Notes under the pieces: model-generated
Seen by the model: the letters and a program-made list of their open reading frames with translations, nothing else
Told to the model about the DNA's origin: nothing
The model's database searches: none
Made by a program: the position numbers and the translations under genes
Shown here: positions 26,551 to 39,750 of the stretch, piece by piece
Layout: every line of letters starts with the position of its first letter
Position numbering within the stretch: position 1 is the stretch's first letter
Assembly (NCBI RefSeq): GCF_041260155.1
Contig: NC_091928.1
Location: forward strand, 43,089,327-43,153,326
Origin: Ptychodera flava
Taxonomy: Eukaryota > Hemichordata > Enteropneusta > Ptychoderidae
Length of the DNA: 64,000 nt
Reading direction: 5' to 3'

Positions 26551-29500
26551 ATGGAAGGATCAGCCGTGGCTCAAACCATCAACGCCGACCAGATAGCAAT
26601 ACAGACAATACCTCAGCAACAGCCTGCATCGCAACAACAGACGATACCGGCCACAACTACTACACAAGTCCAAGGAGGGCAGCTGCAGGTACCACAGGTA
26701 GGTTACGGAGACACCCACCCCCCAGGTATAGGAATTGTAAATTCATTCAGCGACTGAACAAGCTGGGTCATATTGTGTTTTAAGATTACCAATTGTTACT
26801 GCAAGCATTTTGAAACCAGTGTTTTTATGTAACGGTGACGACATTTATGAATTTCAGCAATGATTTTAAGCATACAAAATATAACATGTTTTATTGCAAT
26901 ATAACATGTTTTATTGCACTCATCCACACCAGTAATAAATAACCTTAATTACATCATATTGTACACAATTTATAAGTAATAATTGAATAAAAATAAGCTT
27001 TAACTCTCTATGTGTATGGTTTCTGAATACTTGATCTACAAATTTCATATTTTTTCTTTTCACTAGGTTGTTCAAGTAGGTGCCTCAGGTGGTCAGATTA
27101 TACAGACTGCAAACGGTCAACAGATTCTACTACAACTGCCTCAACAGCAGCTGCAAGCATTACAGTCAGGTCAAACTACCATACAGATACCAGTATCCGG
27201 GTCACAAGTACAACAGGTATGTGTCTAATTACCATGGCGATGGCCAATCAGATTTCAGCATTGAAAGCTTGATTTTAAACATGTTTTGCCTGACCATGAA
27301 GTACCATATTTGCATTTGCATTTGCTGTTCCAAATATTCTGTAGTTTGAGAGAATCAGGGCTTGATTATTCCCAAATTCATTGTTTACCATATAATAAAT
27401 CATGTGTACCGTTAAAGCTGATGTACTCATAACTCAAATCTATTCTCTATGAGTATGACACAAGAAAATAGTACATATTTACCAATACTAGTGTAGGGTT
27501 TACGCAAATGGCACCATTACACTAGTGATACCCACAATGCATTGCAGTTAGTGTCGCCATTATGGACTACTGTGCTTTGTCTATGGCAAGTATGACATCA
27601 TCAGTTTGTGGAGATACCAGTTCTGTTGTCATGCCATTCATAAAACTCAAGAAGTTCTAAGAGGGATTGCAAAGTTCCAATATTTTGTCAGTTTCAGGGC
27701 ACACTGACATCAATATCATTGTAGTAAACTTCCCAGAAATGTGTTCAATGTTATTTTTGACAAACTTGTGAATGTACAGAAAAATTACTCTGATTTTGCT
27801 CACCCTGCATACTTCATGTTTCCATTTACTTGATTTGATCTGTCGCATTTGTATGCTTTGATTGGTAGTTCCAAGTCGTGCAGCCACAACAAATTCAAGT
27901 TCAAGCAGGCCAGCAGGTACAGCAACAACAAACTCAAAGCCAACCGCAACAGATAATTATACAGCAGCCGGCTCAACAAGCCAACCAAACCACTACCACC
28001 ACCTCCACTGCCGCAGCGCCTGCACTCCAGCAGCTTGTGACCACGGATGGGCAAACCATATTTTACCAGCCAGTGGCAGCGACAGAAAACAACCAGACAC
28101 AACAAACTGTAGTACAGCAGGGACAGATCCAAGCAAACAGTTAGTGTTCTAACTCTCCTCATCCCCATTTCACTGTTGATAGGCCCAACCACTACATTTA
28201 AAACAATGGGGAGATACCAATGTCTGAAAATTCAAGGGTCCAAAACAGTTGAGGACAAAAGAAAACTGGGTGTAGTGTCATGATTGTGGTAATCAGTGCT
28301 TGTCTAAGGCTGCCTTTCATTATGAATAATTGTATTGTAGTTTTATCGATACCAATGAATAATGTGATGTCATCTTCCCAGATTATTACTGATAATGTAT
28401 TTGATTATCCAGCGTTGTGGCCCCAGATGTTCTCTACATCTACAAATTCACTGACATTGCCAAAAGTATAAAATAATAGCAATAATGAACCCCCTCTGAT
28501 AGTGAACTCATTTACATTACTTATAGCCATTAACAGTTAGTAAACCATACAGAGGTTCCTCAATATACTATATTCATGTGTGCAAAAAAACAAAAGTTAT
28601 AGGCTGTCATTAGACAAATAATGCCACTGTTTATCAAAGATTTGAATTCTGGAGAGAGTGTTGACAAGATTGACTTGATCTGATTGGTCATCTTAAATTT
28701 GTGCACAGGTGGTGTAATCCAGGTGCAGACAACCCAGCCATCATCGTCATCCACAGTGATGACAGTTCCAGTGGCAGGAAATTCCTCAGGAGGAATGGTC
28801 ATGGTAAGTACCGGTAGATCACATGGATTGTCACTGTGAACTTTGACACGACCTTTTACCCTTTGACATAAATTATCAACTCCGCTATATTACGTAATTT
28901 CTCACAAGGTTACATCATAAATACAAATTTGTGGTAGTGTATCATCAGATCACACATTTATTGTATGTTCTTCCAACTGGACGATGGAAACTTCAATAAG
29001 AGAGTAATTTCAAACTCTGCTTTCTCTTTTCAGCAAATGGTTCCAGCGTCAGGGGGAGTGCCAACAATGCAGAGAATACCTTTGCCGGGGGCTGAACTCC
29101 TGGAGGAAGAGCCCCTCTACGTCAACGCCAAACAGTATCACAGAATTTTAAAAAGACGGCAGGCGCGGGCAAAACTTGAGGCGGAAGGAAAAATTCCAAA
29201 AGAAAGGAAGGTAAGCAAAAGTAAAGATTGGAGAATTAGAATACAGCCAGTTTTTGGTTTTGGTTTATCTGAATTTAGACAAGGCCAGATACAAACCTGG
29301 TAATGGGAATTTCCCACTCCATTGTCTATGGTTTAACTTGTATATGGTTGAAGTAATTCCTCCGTTTGAATCCTTTTTCCAAAATTTTGTGCTCGGATCC
29401 ATCCAAATCTATAAAATGGAAGAGTTGTACCATACCCAGCCATCAGAAAGGCACGTCAAAACTCTCAGTCATGTATATCTCAAGATTTTCAAACACAAAA

Positions 29501-29677
29501 TTTTCCGTGTGTTTGAAAAGACTATATAGATCTGTTTTCTGTTTTTCAAAGTGACAGCACAGAATTGTTTATTATATGTCTAGAGTTGTGAGTTTTTACT
29601 TGAATCTGCAGCGTATTGAAGTCATGAATCTTGAAGCAATAATTGAGTTTGTGAAAAGCTTCTAATCCAAACTTCAT

Positions 29678-29722
<45 letters not shown>

Positions 29723-30867
29723 GGTAATAGTTCCTTCCTGGGGGAACAGTGAATGACAAAACCTATCATGTTTATTCCAACAGAAATATTTACACGAGTC
29801 CAGACACAGGCATGCCATGAACAGAGTCCGAGGGGACGGAGGTAGATTTCACTCCGGTTGTGGTAGAGGTCCTGAGAATGGCGAAGAACTTCCAGATATG
29901 CAACAGGTATGAAGAGTTCCTGTTTCCGCATTTCTTCCATGTTCTAACCTGGTCACCCCCAATTCTATGTGAACAGGTCCACAATAACCTTTGTAACAAT
30001 AGGTCTGGGCCAAACCATGGTGATGAAAGGGATAAAGTCAAAGATGTCCAGCTTCTGTACCCTATGCTCTATCAATTCAGGATACATATCAAGGTGGCCA
30101 TATTTTGTGGAGTTCACAAAGGAGAAAGTTTCTGCTATGTTAAGGCAGATATAGAACAATGTAAAATTATTTTCTGGAGGTAACCATAGTTTGGCCAAAA
30201 TGTATCATTATCAATGGCGAGTTTGGATGTGTTCACAGTAAATTACGGGTAAAAAGGTCAAATTTAAACCAAAACCATTTATTTTGTTTCCCCAATATCA
30301 AAGGAACTTATGATTGTTGCCCCAACTGTAGTATAAGAAATATTTCCTTCTAGCACAAGTTTAACATTTATGTTAATCATTAACTTCCATGCTAATTGGT
30401 CATGTGACTTGTATTGACCAATTGGCTACAAAGACAGCTAACCAATACACCCTATTGACTTGACTTATGCCAAAACCAAATAATGATTATCATGATTTAT
30501 TTATAAAGCGTCAATATCCATAAAGTAATGTGGTTGAGGACACTGATGAAAAATGACTCACAAAAAGAAATGAAACAAAAACACAATCGTCAATGCATAA
30601 ATCTCTCTCTGCTGAAGGCAGATTAATTTTACAAGTTTGCATTATACAGGTGTTAACATAACTGTCTACACCCTCTGTATTTATTCTGCAAAAGTTCTTT
30701 TTGCAAATTTTTCAATATCATCTTTCTTTCAACTTGAACAGAATGGAGCCACAGCTACAACATTGCCACTTCAACTCCATGACGTCGGTGGAGATTCCCT
30801 CATGACCATGGATCAACATGATCTAGTTGTGCAGCCGCCGGATGGCAGCCAAAACGGCGACCATTAA
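26551..30867 (+). CDS. NFYA: nuclear transcription factor Y subunit alpha
   Basis: NF-YA joins the histone-fold dimer NF-YB/NF-YC and gives the trimer its specificity for CCAAT boxes. Coding exons: 26551-26697, 27067-27216, 27869-28139, 28709-28803, 29034-29210, 29784-29906, 30742-30867; 362 residues against about 347 in human. The N-terminal half is a Gln-rich activation domain ([19 protein letters not shown] as in human). The conserved core follows: [12 protein letters not shown], then the NF-YB/YC-binding helix [34 protein letters not shown], then across a splice the DNA-binding helix [12 protein letters not shown] with the loop RGDGGRF. The usual AMARKRGEGGRF is here [12 protein letters not shown]; the His and Arg contacts and the GGRF are kept. 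The C-terminus is short and ends NGDH. Start: the first ATG after a likely splice acceptor. This is the best conserved gene in the window. Confidence 0.97.
29679..29719 (+). repeat. (AC)n microsatellite in NFYA intron
   Basis: About 20 uninterrupted AC units, ending about 65 bases before the exon that encodes the DNA-binding helix of NF-YA. Confidence 0.95.
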
Positions 30868-33800
30868 CCGTCTCATTCCCAAGGAACTGCTGTCATTAAC
30901 AATTGTTGCCCTCAACAGAGTACTTCAACTGGTTTGTTTTGTAGCCTGTTCACCCCCGAATTTCCTGTAAACCTGTCCACAATCACCATTGATAAACAGT
31001 GGGTGTGGGTTAAACCATTGGTGTGAACGGGTGAAAGAAGACCATGCATGATCCACAAGTATTCTTATTATCATAACCTGACTATTTAGTATGACACTAG
31101 AAGCCTGGCCATATGTTAGAGGACACAGCTTAGATTCACCAGCTCCTGAAAGATGGACGTTGTCTGCGCAGTTTGGATTTTAGTTTTATCAGTTCCTGCC
31201 ATAATCTGTCATCTTTGCACCTTTTTTTTCTATCCTTGAAAAGTGGGACGGGTTCTTTTCCCCAATAGCCTGCCTAGAATTTTATCTGAAGGTACTCTTA
31301 CACTAGCAAATGCTTAGATTGTTTTGTGGCATCAAAATGCCTGTTTCATACACTGCTATTGTTGTCTGCCCCATGACTGTATGTAACAAGAAGTGTGATT
31401 GGTAGTTTAGAGATGTTGGTACATTTAGAGCAATGTAGATAGATAAACACAACACTAATAAGTAGTTTCTCCCACAAAATTAATTGGGATACTAGAAATT
31501 ATATAGGCTACCACATACGCTTATAACACATCATAGGAAAGATTAATACATTACGCTTGAAAGGAAAATACTATTTATAATTAAAAGACATATTTTAATA
31601 TTTAAATGTGTGGCAAAAAAAATATTTTGCCATGGTAAGCTATGTTTTGATATTCAAACATGGATTTTGGTTTCCAGACGTCAACATTTCTGTATATGTC
31701 AGAGTTGCTATCTCATCTGTAACTACACGTTAGAGTTTTCATATCAGAGTATGGTTGATTTTACATGTCTGTGTATTCAATATATTTTTGTAGCTAGTCT
31801 GTTTGTCGCTGCTGTATGTCGTATTTCTTTGTAATGCAGTTCCATTGCCAAATAATTTTAAAAAGTCCCGTCATGAAACTCTTCTATCTAAATATCAGTG
31901 GATGTCTTTGTCCGTTTGTCAACTTCTATTGACACGATGATGGAATATACTTGCTGAACATTATTTTCTACAACAGCTGAAGTCTAGATAAAAGATACTG
32001 GCGTTTCATAGATACATTTGCATGTTCGATACTATTGCACTGGGCAGACTTCAAATGACAAAATGGAATTTATGCTCTAACTTTGATTTCTCAGAGTCAG
32101 ATTTGAGAGAAGTTCAAACAGTTTGGCATTTGCGATCCAAAATATATTTTAAATGTATCATCATTATTGTTTTAAAACGTTGAAAATTACATTCCTGTGT
32201 TAAAACGACCAAAATGATAGTGAAAAATCTGGCTTGTCATCACATCGTTAGAATTCAATTTGTTAACGTCTGACTTTGTCGATGAAAACAAAAGTTGATG
32301 TAAAGTCTATGTTGGTATTTGCCAGGTGGGTTCAAGCATATGAACATATTCAGTGCTTTGGTTTGTTATATTGAACCTCAAATTATACTCAGCTATACAG
32401 TTTTCTATTAGGGGATATTAATGTGGCCATACTTAACACAGTAAACGCTTCAAACGCAGTGAAAAAAATTACTGGCTTTGAAGGTTTTGTGACTCAGAAT
32501 TCATTTTTTTGAAAAGAATGTGCGCAAAGTTGAGAAAGTGATGTTTATAAATCATGAAGCTGAGAATGAATATTTGAAAAAAGTTTTGTATGCCAAAATT
32601 ATTTGCCTATTAGATTTTCATACCATTTCCCAGTGTGTAGGTCTGACCACCCTATAGAAATCATTTGGGGATGTACCAAAGTCTGGTGGTAAAATTGGTA
32701 TCTTTTTCACCCCATTCCGTGTAAGCAGATCTACAGTCATTGTCAATAACAACAGGTTTGGGCTAAACCATTGTGGTGACGGGTTTATACCCAAAATTAA
32801 CTGGGTCACCCCTGTTCTGTTCACCCCGTTTCCCCTGTGAACAGGTTGACAATCACCATATATAACAATGGATAGGACTAGACCATGCTTGCGAAGATGT
32901 AATTCAGTGTAGCCTTGTAGTTTTTAATGTTCCATGTCTACATATTTTATTAGAAGTGGAATGCAAAGACTTGCCAATTTTGCTCTCTGGTACACGATGC
33001 CCTTTCAGAAAAATGAAACTTCAAATTTTTCTGCGATTTTGCCTCTATCCAAAAATCAAACATTTGGGATTTTTACCATCTGATTTCTATGAACTTAGTA
33101 TATATTTTGTCTCTCTGACAAACAGACCGCCTCTGCGCATCATATGTCAATAAATTTTTTACACTGTTGCTGTCTTGTATCTGATTTAGACCACTTAAGT
33201 CTTAAAATCATTGTTACCGTATCATGAAAAATGTTTAATATTGAAGTACTACAATATGGCTATACACTTAAAAAACTAGAGGACGCATTCTTTGCCTGCC
33301 GGTTTCTGTTCTCAAGTCAAATTCTAAGATTTTGATGGTTAATATGAATCACCAGTTGTCATTTCATTGTCACAGTAAACACTTGAAGATGCTCTCCAAA
33401 ACTATCGTATTATAGTGTTGTATTTTATTTTCAGAACACAGTAATAACACCATTTTCTTCTTGTTCTCAAGTCCAGCATCTAATTAACACCGTGTGTGTG
33501 ACTCGCAATTAAACTGCTAATATCTTCGATGAAATACGTCCTAATGTAAAATCCACTAACCTGTACTTCTATAAAACTACTTTCCTAGATTTTAAATGTC
33601 TAAAAATGAGTATTAATTTTATAACATTGTGGAGAGTAAAACGCTCAAAAGAAATTTTTTTTAAAACATGGAAATTTTGCCGGTTTTGGCCATATATCTT
33701 AATCTGTCATCTTCTCAACCAGTTTTCTAGTCATTTTTGATTTTTTTCCTCAAGCTCTGACATTATTCTATACAAGAAATAAAGATAGACATTGAAACAA
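30868..33800 (+). other. probable NFYA 3' UTR
   Basis: Follows the NFYA stop. Sense AATAAA signals occur at 33149-33154 and 33778-33783; either could end the transcript. The region contains three roughly 85-bp MITE copies (30943-31036, 32705-32785, 32813-32897). No coding exon is seen. Confidence 0.4.
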
Positions 33801-34737
33801 GAATGGATTTGTGGTGTTTCTGTTATTCATTTTCACCTTAGTGAATTTCCAGAGAGAGAGACTTTTTGGATATGTCATTGCACTGGCTCAAGACTGAAAG
33901 ATTCATTCAGGGGAGGATGCTCTGTAGACTTAGTTCAAGTCTGTGGTTTGTGTTGGGTGAACGCGATGATTTGTGTTCTGTTCTTATGTGAAAGGCTTGA
34001 GTGGGGTGACCGCCATACAGGGGAGTTTCTCTCAGAATCAATCCGGCAGAAAATAACTCACTACTACACAGACTCAAAGGTAGTGCGCTCAATCACTAGG
34101 AAAACCTGGCCTTGGCTGACAAATTCCAAATTGATTTTATTTTTTAAAACTTCACTTTACCTTAGTACTCTGGGATTTCGCACAAACCAAGAGCGCCCTC
34201 ACATGCCTGACTTTGTCAGTCTACACAGCCTATGAACAAAGCTCCAAAGATGACCATCATGCTAGACTTGCTCCAAGTCTGTGGGCATGTAAATATCAAA
34301 CAGAATAAATTGAAGGAATGAACTTCAGCAAACTGTCAGGCTAGGTGGTAGGCTGGTGCTTAGATCATGGGGTGAATGACCAGCTTGGCCGGACAGTAAC
34401 TGTTCTGATGAGACAATAGCCAAGCAACTGGATGCCAATCTACCATCATGCCTCCCCACTACCTACATACACAAATCACGTTTCCTACTTTACAAACCAT
34501 ACCCTGTTAAGATTAATGTTCAATGCTGGTAGTTGTTAACAATGCTGAAATATTTTGAATGAATGTTTCATGAAAATAAACCTAGTTTAGAAAAGTATAT
34601 TTGTATGAATTTCTGGTAGTACCAGTCAAGACCACAAGTCATGCCACCTACCTACAGGATGGGAGAAGTGCTTCAATGTTATGAGAATGTCACAGTAGAC
34701 ACAATAATACAATTAAGCAATAAACCATATCCAGTGA

Positions 34738-34846
34738 CAGTATACCACAAGATTTTGACCAGTTTGCGACATATATGCACAAGCGATAGTGAGAGTGCAT
34801 ATATGAAGTGAGCTGGTCAAAATCAAGTGGTATACCATCGGTAAGT
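34738..34846. repeat. palindromic element with about 42-bp arms
   Basis: GTATACCAC...GATTTTGACCAG...CATATATGCAC is followed after a short spacer by its imperfect reverse complement ending GGTCAAAATCAAGTGGTATAC. The arms differ by a few substitutions. It is most likely a small MITE or foldback sequence. Confidence 0.65.
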
Positions 34847-35187
34847 GTGATTGCTATTATATCATAACGGTATATTGAAATTCTGGCACTGAATGTCAAA
34901 AAAGGACTTTTGCACTTGCCAAGAGTTTGCACATGTGCCAACCATGGTATATCACGAATTTACCACAGTTCTTTTCACATCTTGACTAATCAGATCGCTA
35001 CATTTGCACCATCAATATGCTGGTATGATGTAATATTTCTTAAAACCAAATTAATATGATAGCAGATATAGTGCATTTTTTATACAATAATAGCAGAGAA
35101 AAAGATGCAGTTTGAAGAATACAAATAATTTTTTTTCTATGGCTTCATATTCTGCCCAGTTTTTGAATTAGTAATCTGATTTCAAAT

Positions 35188-35412
35188 CCTTTGAGTGCTT
35201 AAATTTTCCACCAAAATTTTATGAAGTAATTTTATGAAGTTTTCTGTGGTTTTTCGATAATGTTGGACCACGCTGATATCACTTTTCATGGGCTACGATT
35301 TTGATCAAAATTTAGGGGAAAATCTGAAAAAAAAATACCCAAATCTGAAAACAAGAGGCTGGGTTACATTTTATACAGGAGACAAAAATTGACTTCGGCA
35401 TTCAAAGGGTTT
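35188..35412. mobile_element. MITE, CCCTTTGAGTGC family
   Basis: Starts TCCTTTGAGTGCTTAAATTT and ends GGCATTCAAAGGGTTTT; interior CGATAATGTTGGACCACG. It is the most divergent of the four copies. Confidence 0.75.
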
Positions 35413-35976
35413 TAAAAGTCAGTTAAGGCACAATGTTGGAAGACAAGGAACATGACAGAAAAAGTATGTTTCTCAGTCCTTGTATTTCCATTTCAAAATT
35501 AAAGAAGACATGGCACTTCACAAACTCTTGACAATTCAGGTCTTCAAATTCGATATGCTCCAAAGGGATGGTAAATGTCATCACCAATGCACGATAGCAG
35601 CCATAATCTTTTTACAACCATCTCTGTACCATATACATTGGGTAAACTGCATCTGAAAACATCGGGTCATGGTAAACTGTGTGGTGAATGGGAGAAGCTA
35701 GGAGTCATAACATCTGTGAGTTCTATAGCTCCACAATAGATGAAATTATTTCCAAATTCACCAATATTGTCTTGTTGGAGAAACATAAAAACACAGACAC
35801 AACAATAAGTATGTTTTTTTGTTTATTTATATGCACTGTAAGCAAGATTCACTCTATATTTACAGAAAAATTTACTGAGGGGAAAATGATGTATGATTTT
35901 ATGTTTCTCCCCAGTCCTGGGCCACTTTTGATACCCACAATCCTAAGCTACAAGTAATGTCTCCTTGCAGTTTGTT

Positions 35977-36604
35977 CACAGGCTACCCAGACAGTATTAA
36001 TAAGCATATATGAGTTTTTCTCACTGTTTTCTCTATCAGTTCCTCTCCTTTTCTTCATCACAGTCCCTCTATGGATATAGGGACTGTGTCTTCATGCTCT
36101 GACTGATCGGAGTAAATAAAATAAACGGTTATATAATCTAACCTAGCCTCTTAACCCTTTATTCATTTTACACCCATTACAAGGACGTTTATCTCTCATA
36201 TACACATCTTGTAATTAATTAGTCAACACAACTAATTATGCTAATCCGTGGACTTATCAAGGGTTGGTCAACATTGCAAAGATAGAGATGTAAATGAAAA
36301 ATTTTAGTAACCTTTCCTATCTTTCGAGATGTTGACCAACCCGTAAAATCCCTGATAAGTCCACGGATTAGCATAATTAGTTGTGTTGACTAATTAATTA
36401 CAAGATGTGTATATGAGAGATAAACGTCCTAAGAGGCTAGGTTAGATTATATAACCGTTTATTTTATTTACTCCGATCAGTCAGAGCATGAACACAGTCC
36501 CTATATCCATAGAGGGACTGTGATGAAGAAAAGGAGAGGAACTGATAGAGAAAACAGTGAGAAAAACTCATATATGCTTATTAATACTGTCTGGGTAGCC
36601 TGTG
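35977..36604. mobile_element. foldback (long-inverted-repeat) element, complete copy
   Basis: Starts CACAGGCTACCC and ends GGGTAGCCTGTG. Nearly the whole 628 bp is one palindrome with arms of about 300 bp and a loop of about 30 bases. The right arm lacks about 30 bases present in the left arm around 36155-36185. Both arms contain the same small inner hairpin (ACAGTCCCT...AGGGACTGT). TTTGTT occurs on each side (35971-35976 and 36606-36611) and could be a target duplication. No coding capacity. A related copy begins at about 63568. Confidence 0.85.
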
Positions 36605-39339
36605 GTTTGTTAGGATATTTTGGCATGCCACCACTATGCGACTATGGAATGAGGTAACTTTCACTGATTGAAAACATGATTGGAATCACAAAAACTGTTC
36701 AAATTTGCATGAATGTTATTTTGAAAAAAACTGATTCAAAATCTGATTAGTAGTGATTGTACTCTCCTACATTACCTGGCCCGAGTTGCAACAAATATAT
36801 TCAAATATGATGTACCAAGTTTTAAAGAGCCACACCAACTCCCATGTGAAGAGGCCTACATTCACAGTACCTGAGTCCCTAGCATGTCAATTTGAAGCGC
36901 ATGCACAAAGCCTTACTCAGTAGAGTCTAAACCAATGCATTTCTGACATATCAGTTACAGTGAGACAGGTACACTGGGCAGCTGCTTCCATCAAGAAATG
37001 AGAGATGTAATAATTGGAAAGATTTTTAAATTCTGTTTACATTTCACATTTCTTACACACTATGCTAGTCTCACAAGTGATAGTTGTTTATGAGCCTGGG
37101 AACATTTCAAGATATTGTACCACACTTAGGCATTTGTCAAATTTTGATTCTATATCAAAAAATACCAAAACATGAAAAAAAATAGCAGCTTTTCATTGTA
37201 TATAAATCAGTAAACATGTTTTCATTTAAAAGTGAAAGAACAAAAGAGTATTGGTGTTTGTGATTTGTAGTGACTGAGGCATTTCAGAGTGAAGATATAT
37301 TTTAGGCGAAATTTAAATTTACAGAAAAACTAGAGATTAGAACTCTGTTAACTCTGTTGTCTTGTCAAGAAAAGGGAACACGATTTTTGCACCATTCATA
37401 AACAAAAACACTAAGTGTGCACCTAATAAGCTACCGGGTGACACACTAAAAGTTTAGTGCAGTGTGAATCAGGTTACCCCTTGCACAGGGGGTGGGGGGG
37501 AGGGAGTTAACCATCACCTGAAAGAACTGGCATTTGGAAAACCATCTAAATCTTAGGAACAAATTAACATAGTTTTGTATCAAGTAGTTTTCAAAATTTG
37601 CATAAGGCCCACTTCACTTTTTCAAATTAGTGAAAATAGTTGGTCCAATATTTTTTTCACGGTCAAGTTGGCAAATTTTTGATCAACAGTCATTAGATTT
37701 TTTCCTCGCTGAGATAAAACTAGACCATGATAAACAAATCAATAAAAACCAGATGATGTCGTTCTTTGTACCAAAGGTTATTTCATTTTTTTTACAATCT
37801 CTGTGTGTTCATCATCTGTAAAGTGAAAATAATGACAGTCACAGCTTCAAAAATCCTTTTTTACGATTCTTTTCAGTACAATCCCTCCTTGGTATTCAAA
37901 ATTACAAGATCACACAATTAGAAAGATTTTAGAATCTAACAAAACCTACAATTACTACACCGTAACGTCTAATGAAAACAAGGCTAAGCCACTGATGAAA
38001 TATTAGCAATCTTCATTTTATACTCTATATGTACAACACAACTGAGTAAATAAATTTTTCTCTCTATTATTAATATAAAAGCAAGTGATATAAATAATTA
38101 AAAGTTTATACTTTGATTTGGTTCTGATAAATGATACGTATATTTCTTTATGACTCAAATGTATATCTAAGTGAAAGTAACACCATGTTTCATCATAAAA
38201 AGCTGGGTAAGTTTTACAACATGGGTCTAACAAGTTGAATGTGTATTTCATAAGAAACTCAATCCGCCCCATGGAGGGATTTCTGATATGCACTGCATGA
38301 ATGTGGTCCACTGGTGCTGGACTGAAAGATCCGTCGATTGAGGGCGCTCTCTGCATTCCCACTAATAGTATTTTGTAACACTTGTGCACCCATCATTCAG
38401 TGAATGTTACCACCATTTGTGACCATGGCTTTGTTGAACCTGTTTGTTTCCCATGCTAGATTAAACTAATTTTCAAAGAAACAGGGGCTGATGGACGTCA
38501 GATTCATGTAAGTCAATTCCAGCCATTGTCTCAAGCATTCCTAACTGCAACTTCTGAACCCTGCACCAATGTAAAGCCATTTCCAATATTCTGGATTTTT
38601 CCTTTCTGACTTTTACTTTTTCTCTTGATTTCACAACTCAGGACACTAGTGCTGTTTTTTTTGGCTAAAATATCCAACAAGACAAAACAAAAAACTGAGT
38701 GAAAATATAAAATGGCGATGCATGTATTTGCAATAGTCTGTGAGATGACATATCTCGGTCTCCTGTTAAATTCCAATTGACTTTGATACCGTGATTTCAA
38801 AGATTTCTAAAGTGTTGATTTGCATAAATCATGGCTTCACTTGCACTAAAAGTGTACTTTTTGCTTTCATTATTAGCATAAGATGAGATTGTCAACACAC
38901 TGAGCAGTCAGATTTCATACCTTTCAGCATCCTCCTCATGTCATAGATATATACACTAACCCCCTCCCCCCAAATGATCTACACTTGACGTGAGGGAGAA
39001 TAAGCTGTTGTATGTAAAAGGAAAACTTGTCTTCCTTAATGCATGTGATATATTATATATTGCATGCTTGTGCTTCGAATAGTAAATGTTGCATGGCCTA
39101 ACAAATCATCTTAGCACAACAAAATTGCTTAAGTTTGCATTTTCCCATGTCATGCAAACCTCACAATAAAACGGAAACGCTACTAAAGTTGATTAACTTT
39201 GCACGAAACTTAAGTGTTAAACAAGACACTGTTTGTACCACATGCCAATCCCTGCAGTTCTTGCAGTGCGCAGCATCTCAGAACCTTGTAGACTATTGGT
39301 AGGCCAAATATCATTGACATCAATGAATCATTTCAAAAC

Positions 39340-39413
39340 AGCCAATCAGCTACAACTTTCCAGGCTGTAGCACATTCTGTTATTTCTAACCAGCCAATCA
39401 GCTACAACTTTCC
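39340..39413 (+). repeat. direct repeat of a 22-bp CCAATCAG module
   Basis: AGCCAATCAGCTACAACTTT appears at 39340 and again at 39392, 52 bp apart and nearly identical, each with a consensus CCAAT box. It lies about 0.35 kb beyond the FOXM1 C-terminal codons. Confidence 0.7.
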
Positions 39414-39750
39414 GAACGACTGGACGTTGACCATACAGTTTGTGAAAGCAACTGTTTTATCATAACGCATACATTTCTGATACACACCAGATATCACTTT
39501 CCATCTTTCTTCTACGAACGTTCGAAGTTTTGTCAATCTCTCTCAGCATATTCAGAAGTTTTAACCATCATATCCGAGTTCTGAAATAATACAAAATTGG
39601 CAAAAATATGCAAAGATTCAGAGATTTGTTGCACTATATGAACAGATGCTGTTGTAGTAGCATAGATGTGTTACTGGAGATGAAAACGTGTTTGACTCAG
39701 AGAAAATTACAGCATGTCAGAATTATTCAGTGTCAGCAATTCCTTGAAAA

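Larger units (their letters stand above)
33801..39750. other. intergenic, repeat-rich, no gene recognised
   Basis: Between NFYA and the FOXM1 stop. It holds a palindromic element at 34738-34846, a 225-bp MITE at 35188-35412, the foldback element at 35977-36604, half of a hairpin repeat near 38321-38350 and a duplicated CCAATCAG module at 39340-39413. The open frame at 33792-34235 (147 codons) has no recognisable domain or splice context and I do not call it. The part nearest 39750 is probably FOXM1 3' UTR. Confidence 0.5.

Noticed and set aside
33792-34235. 147-codon plus-strand open frame
   Set aside because: No recognisable domain, no convincing splice or promoter context, and poly(A) signals just before it; composition resembles non-coding DNA.
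37485-37510. G-rich run, possible G-quadruplex
   Set aside because: Only three clear G-runs unless one is split; isolated intergenic position and no further support.
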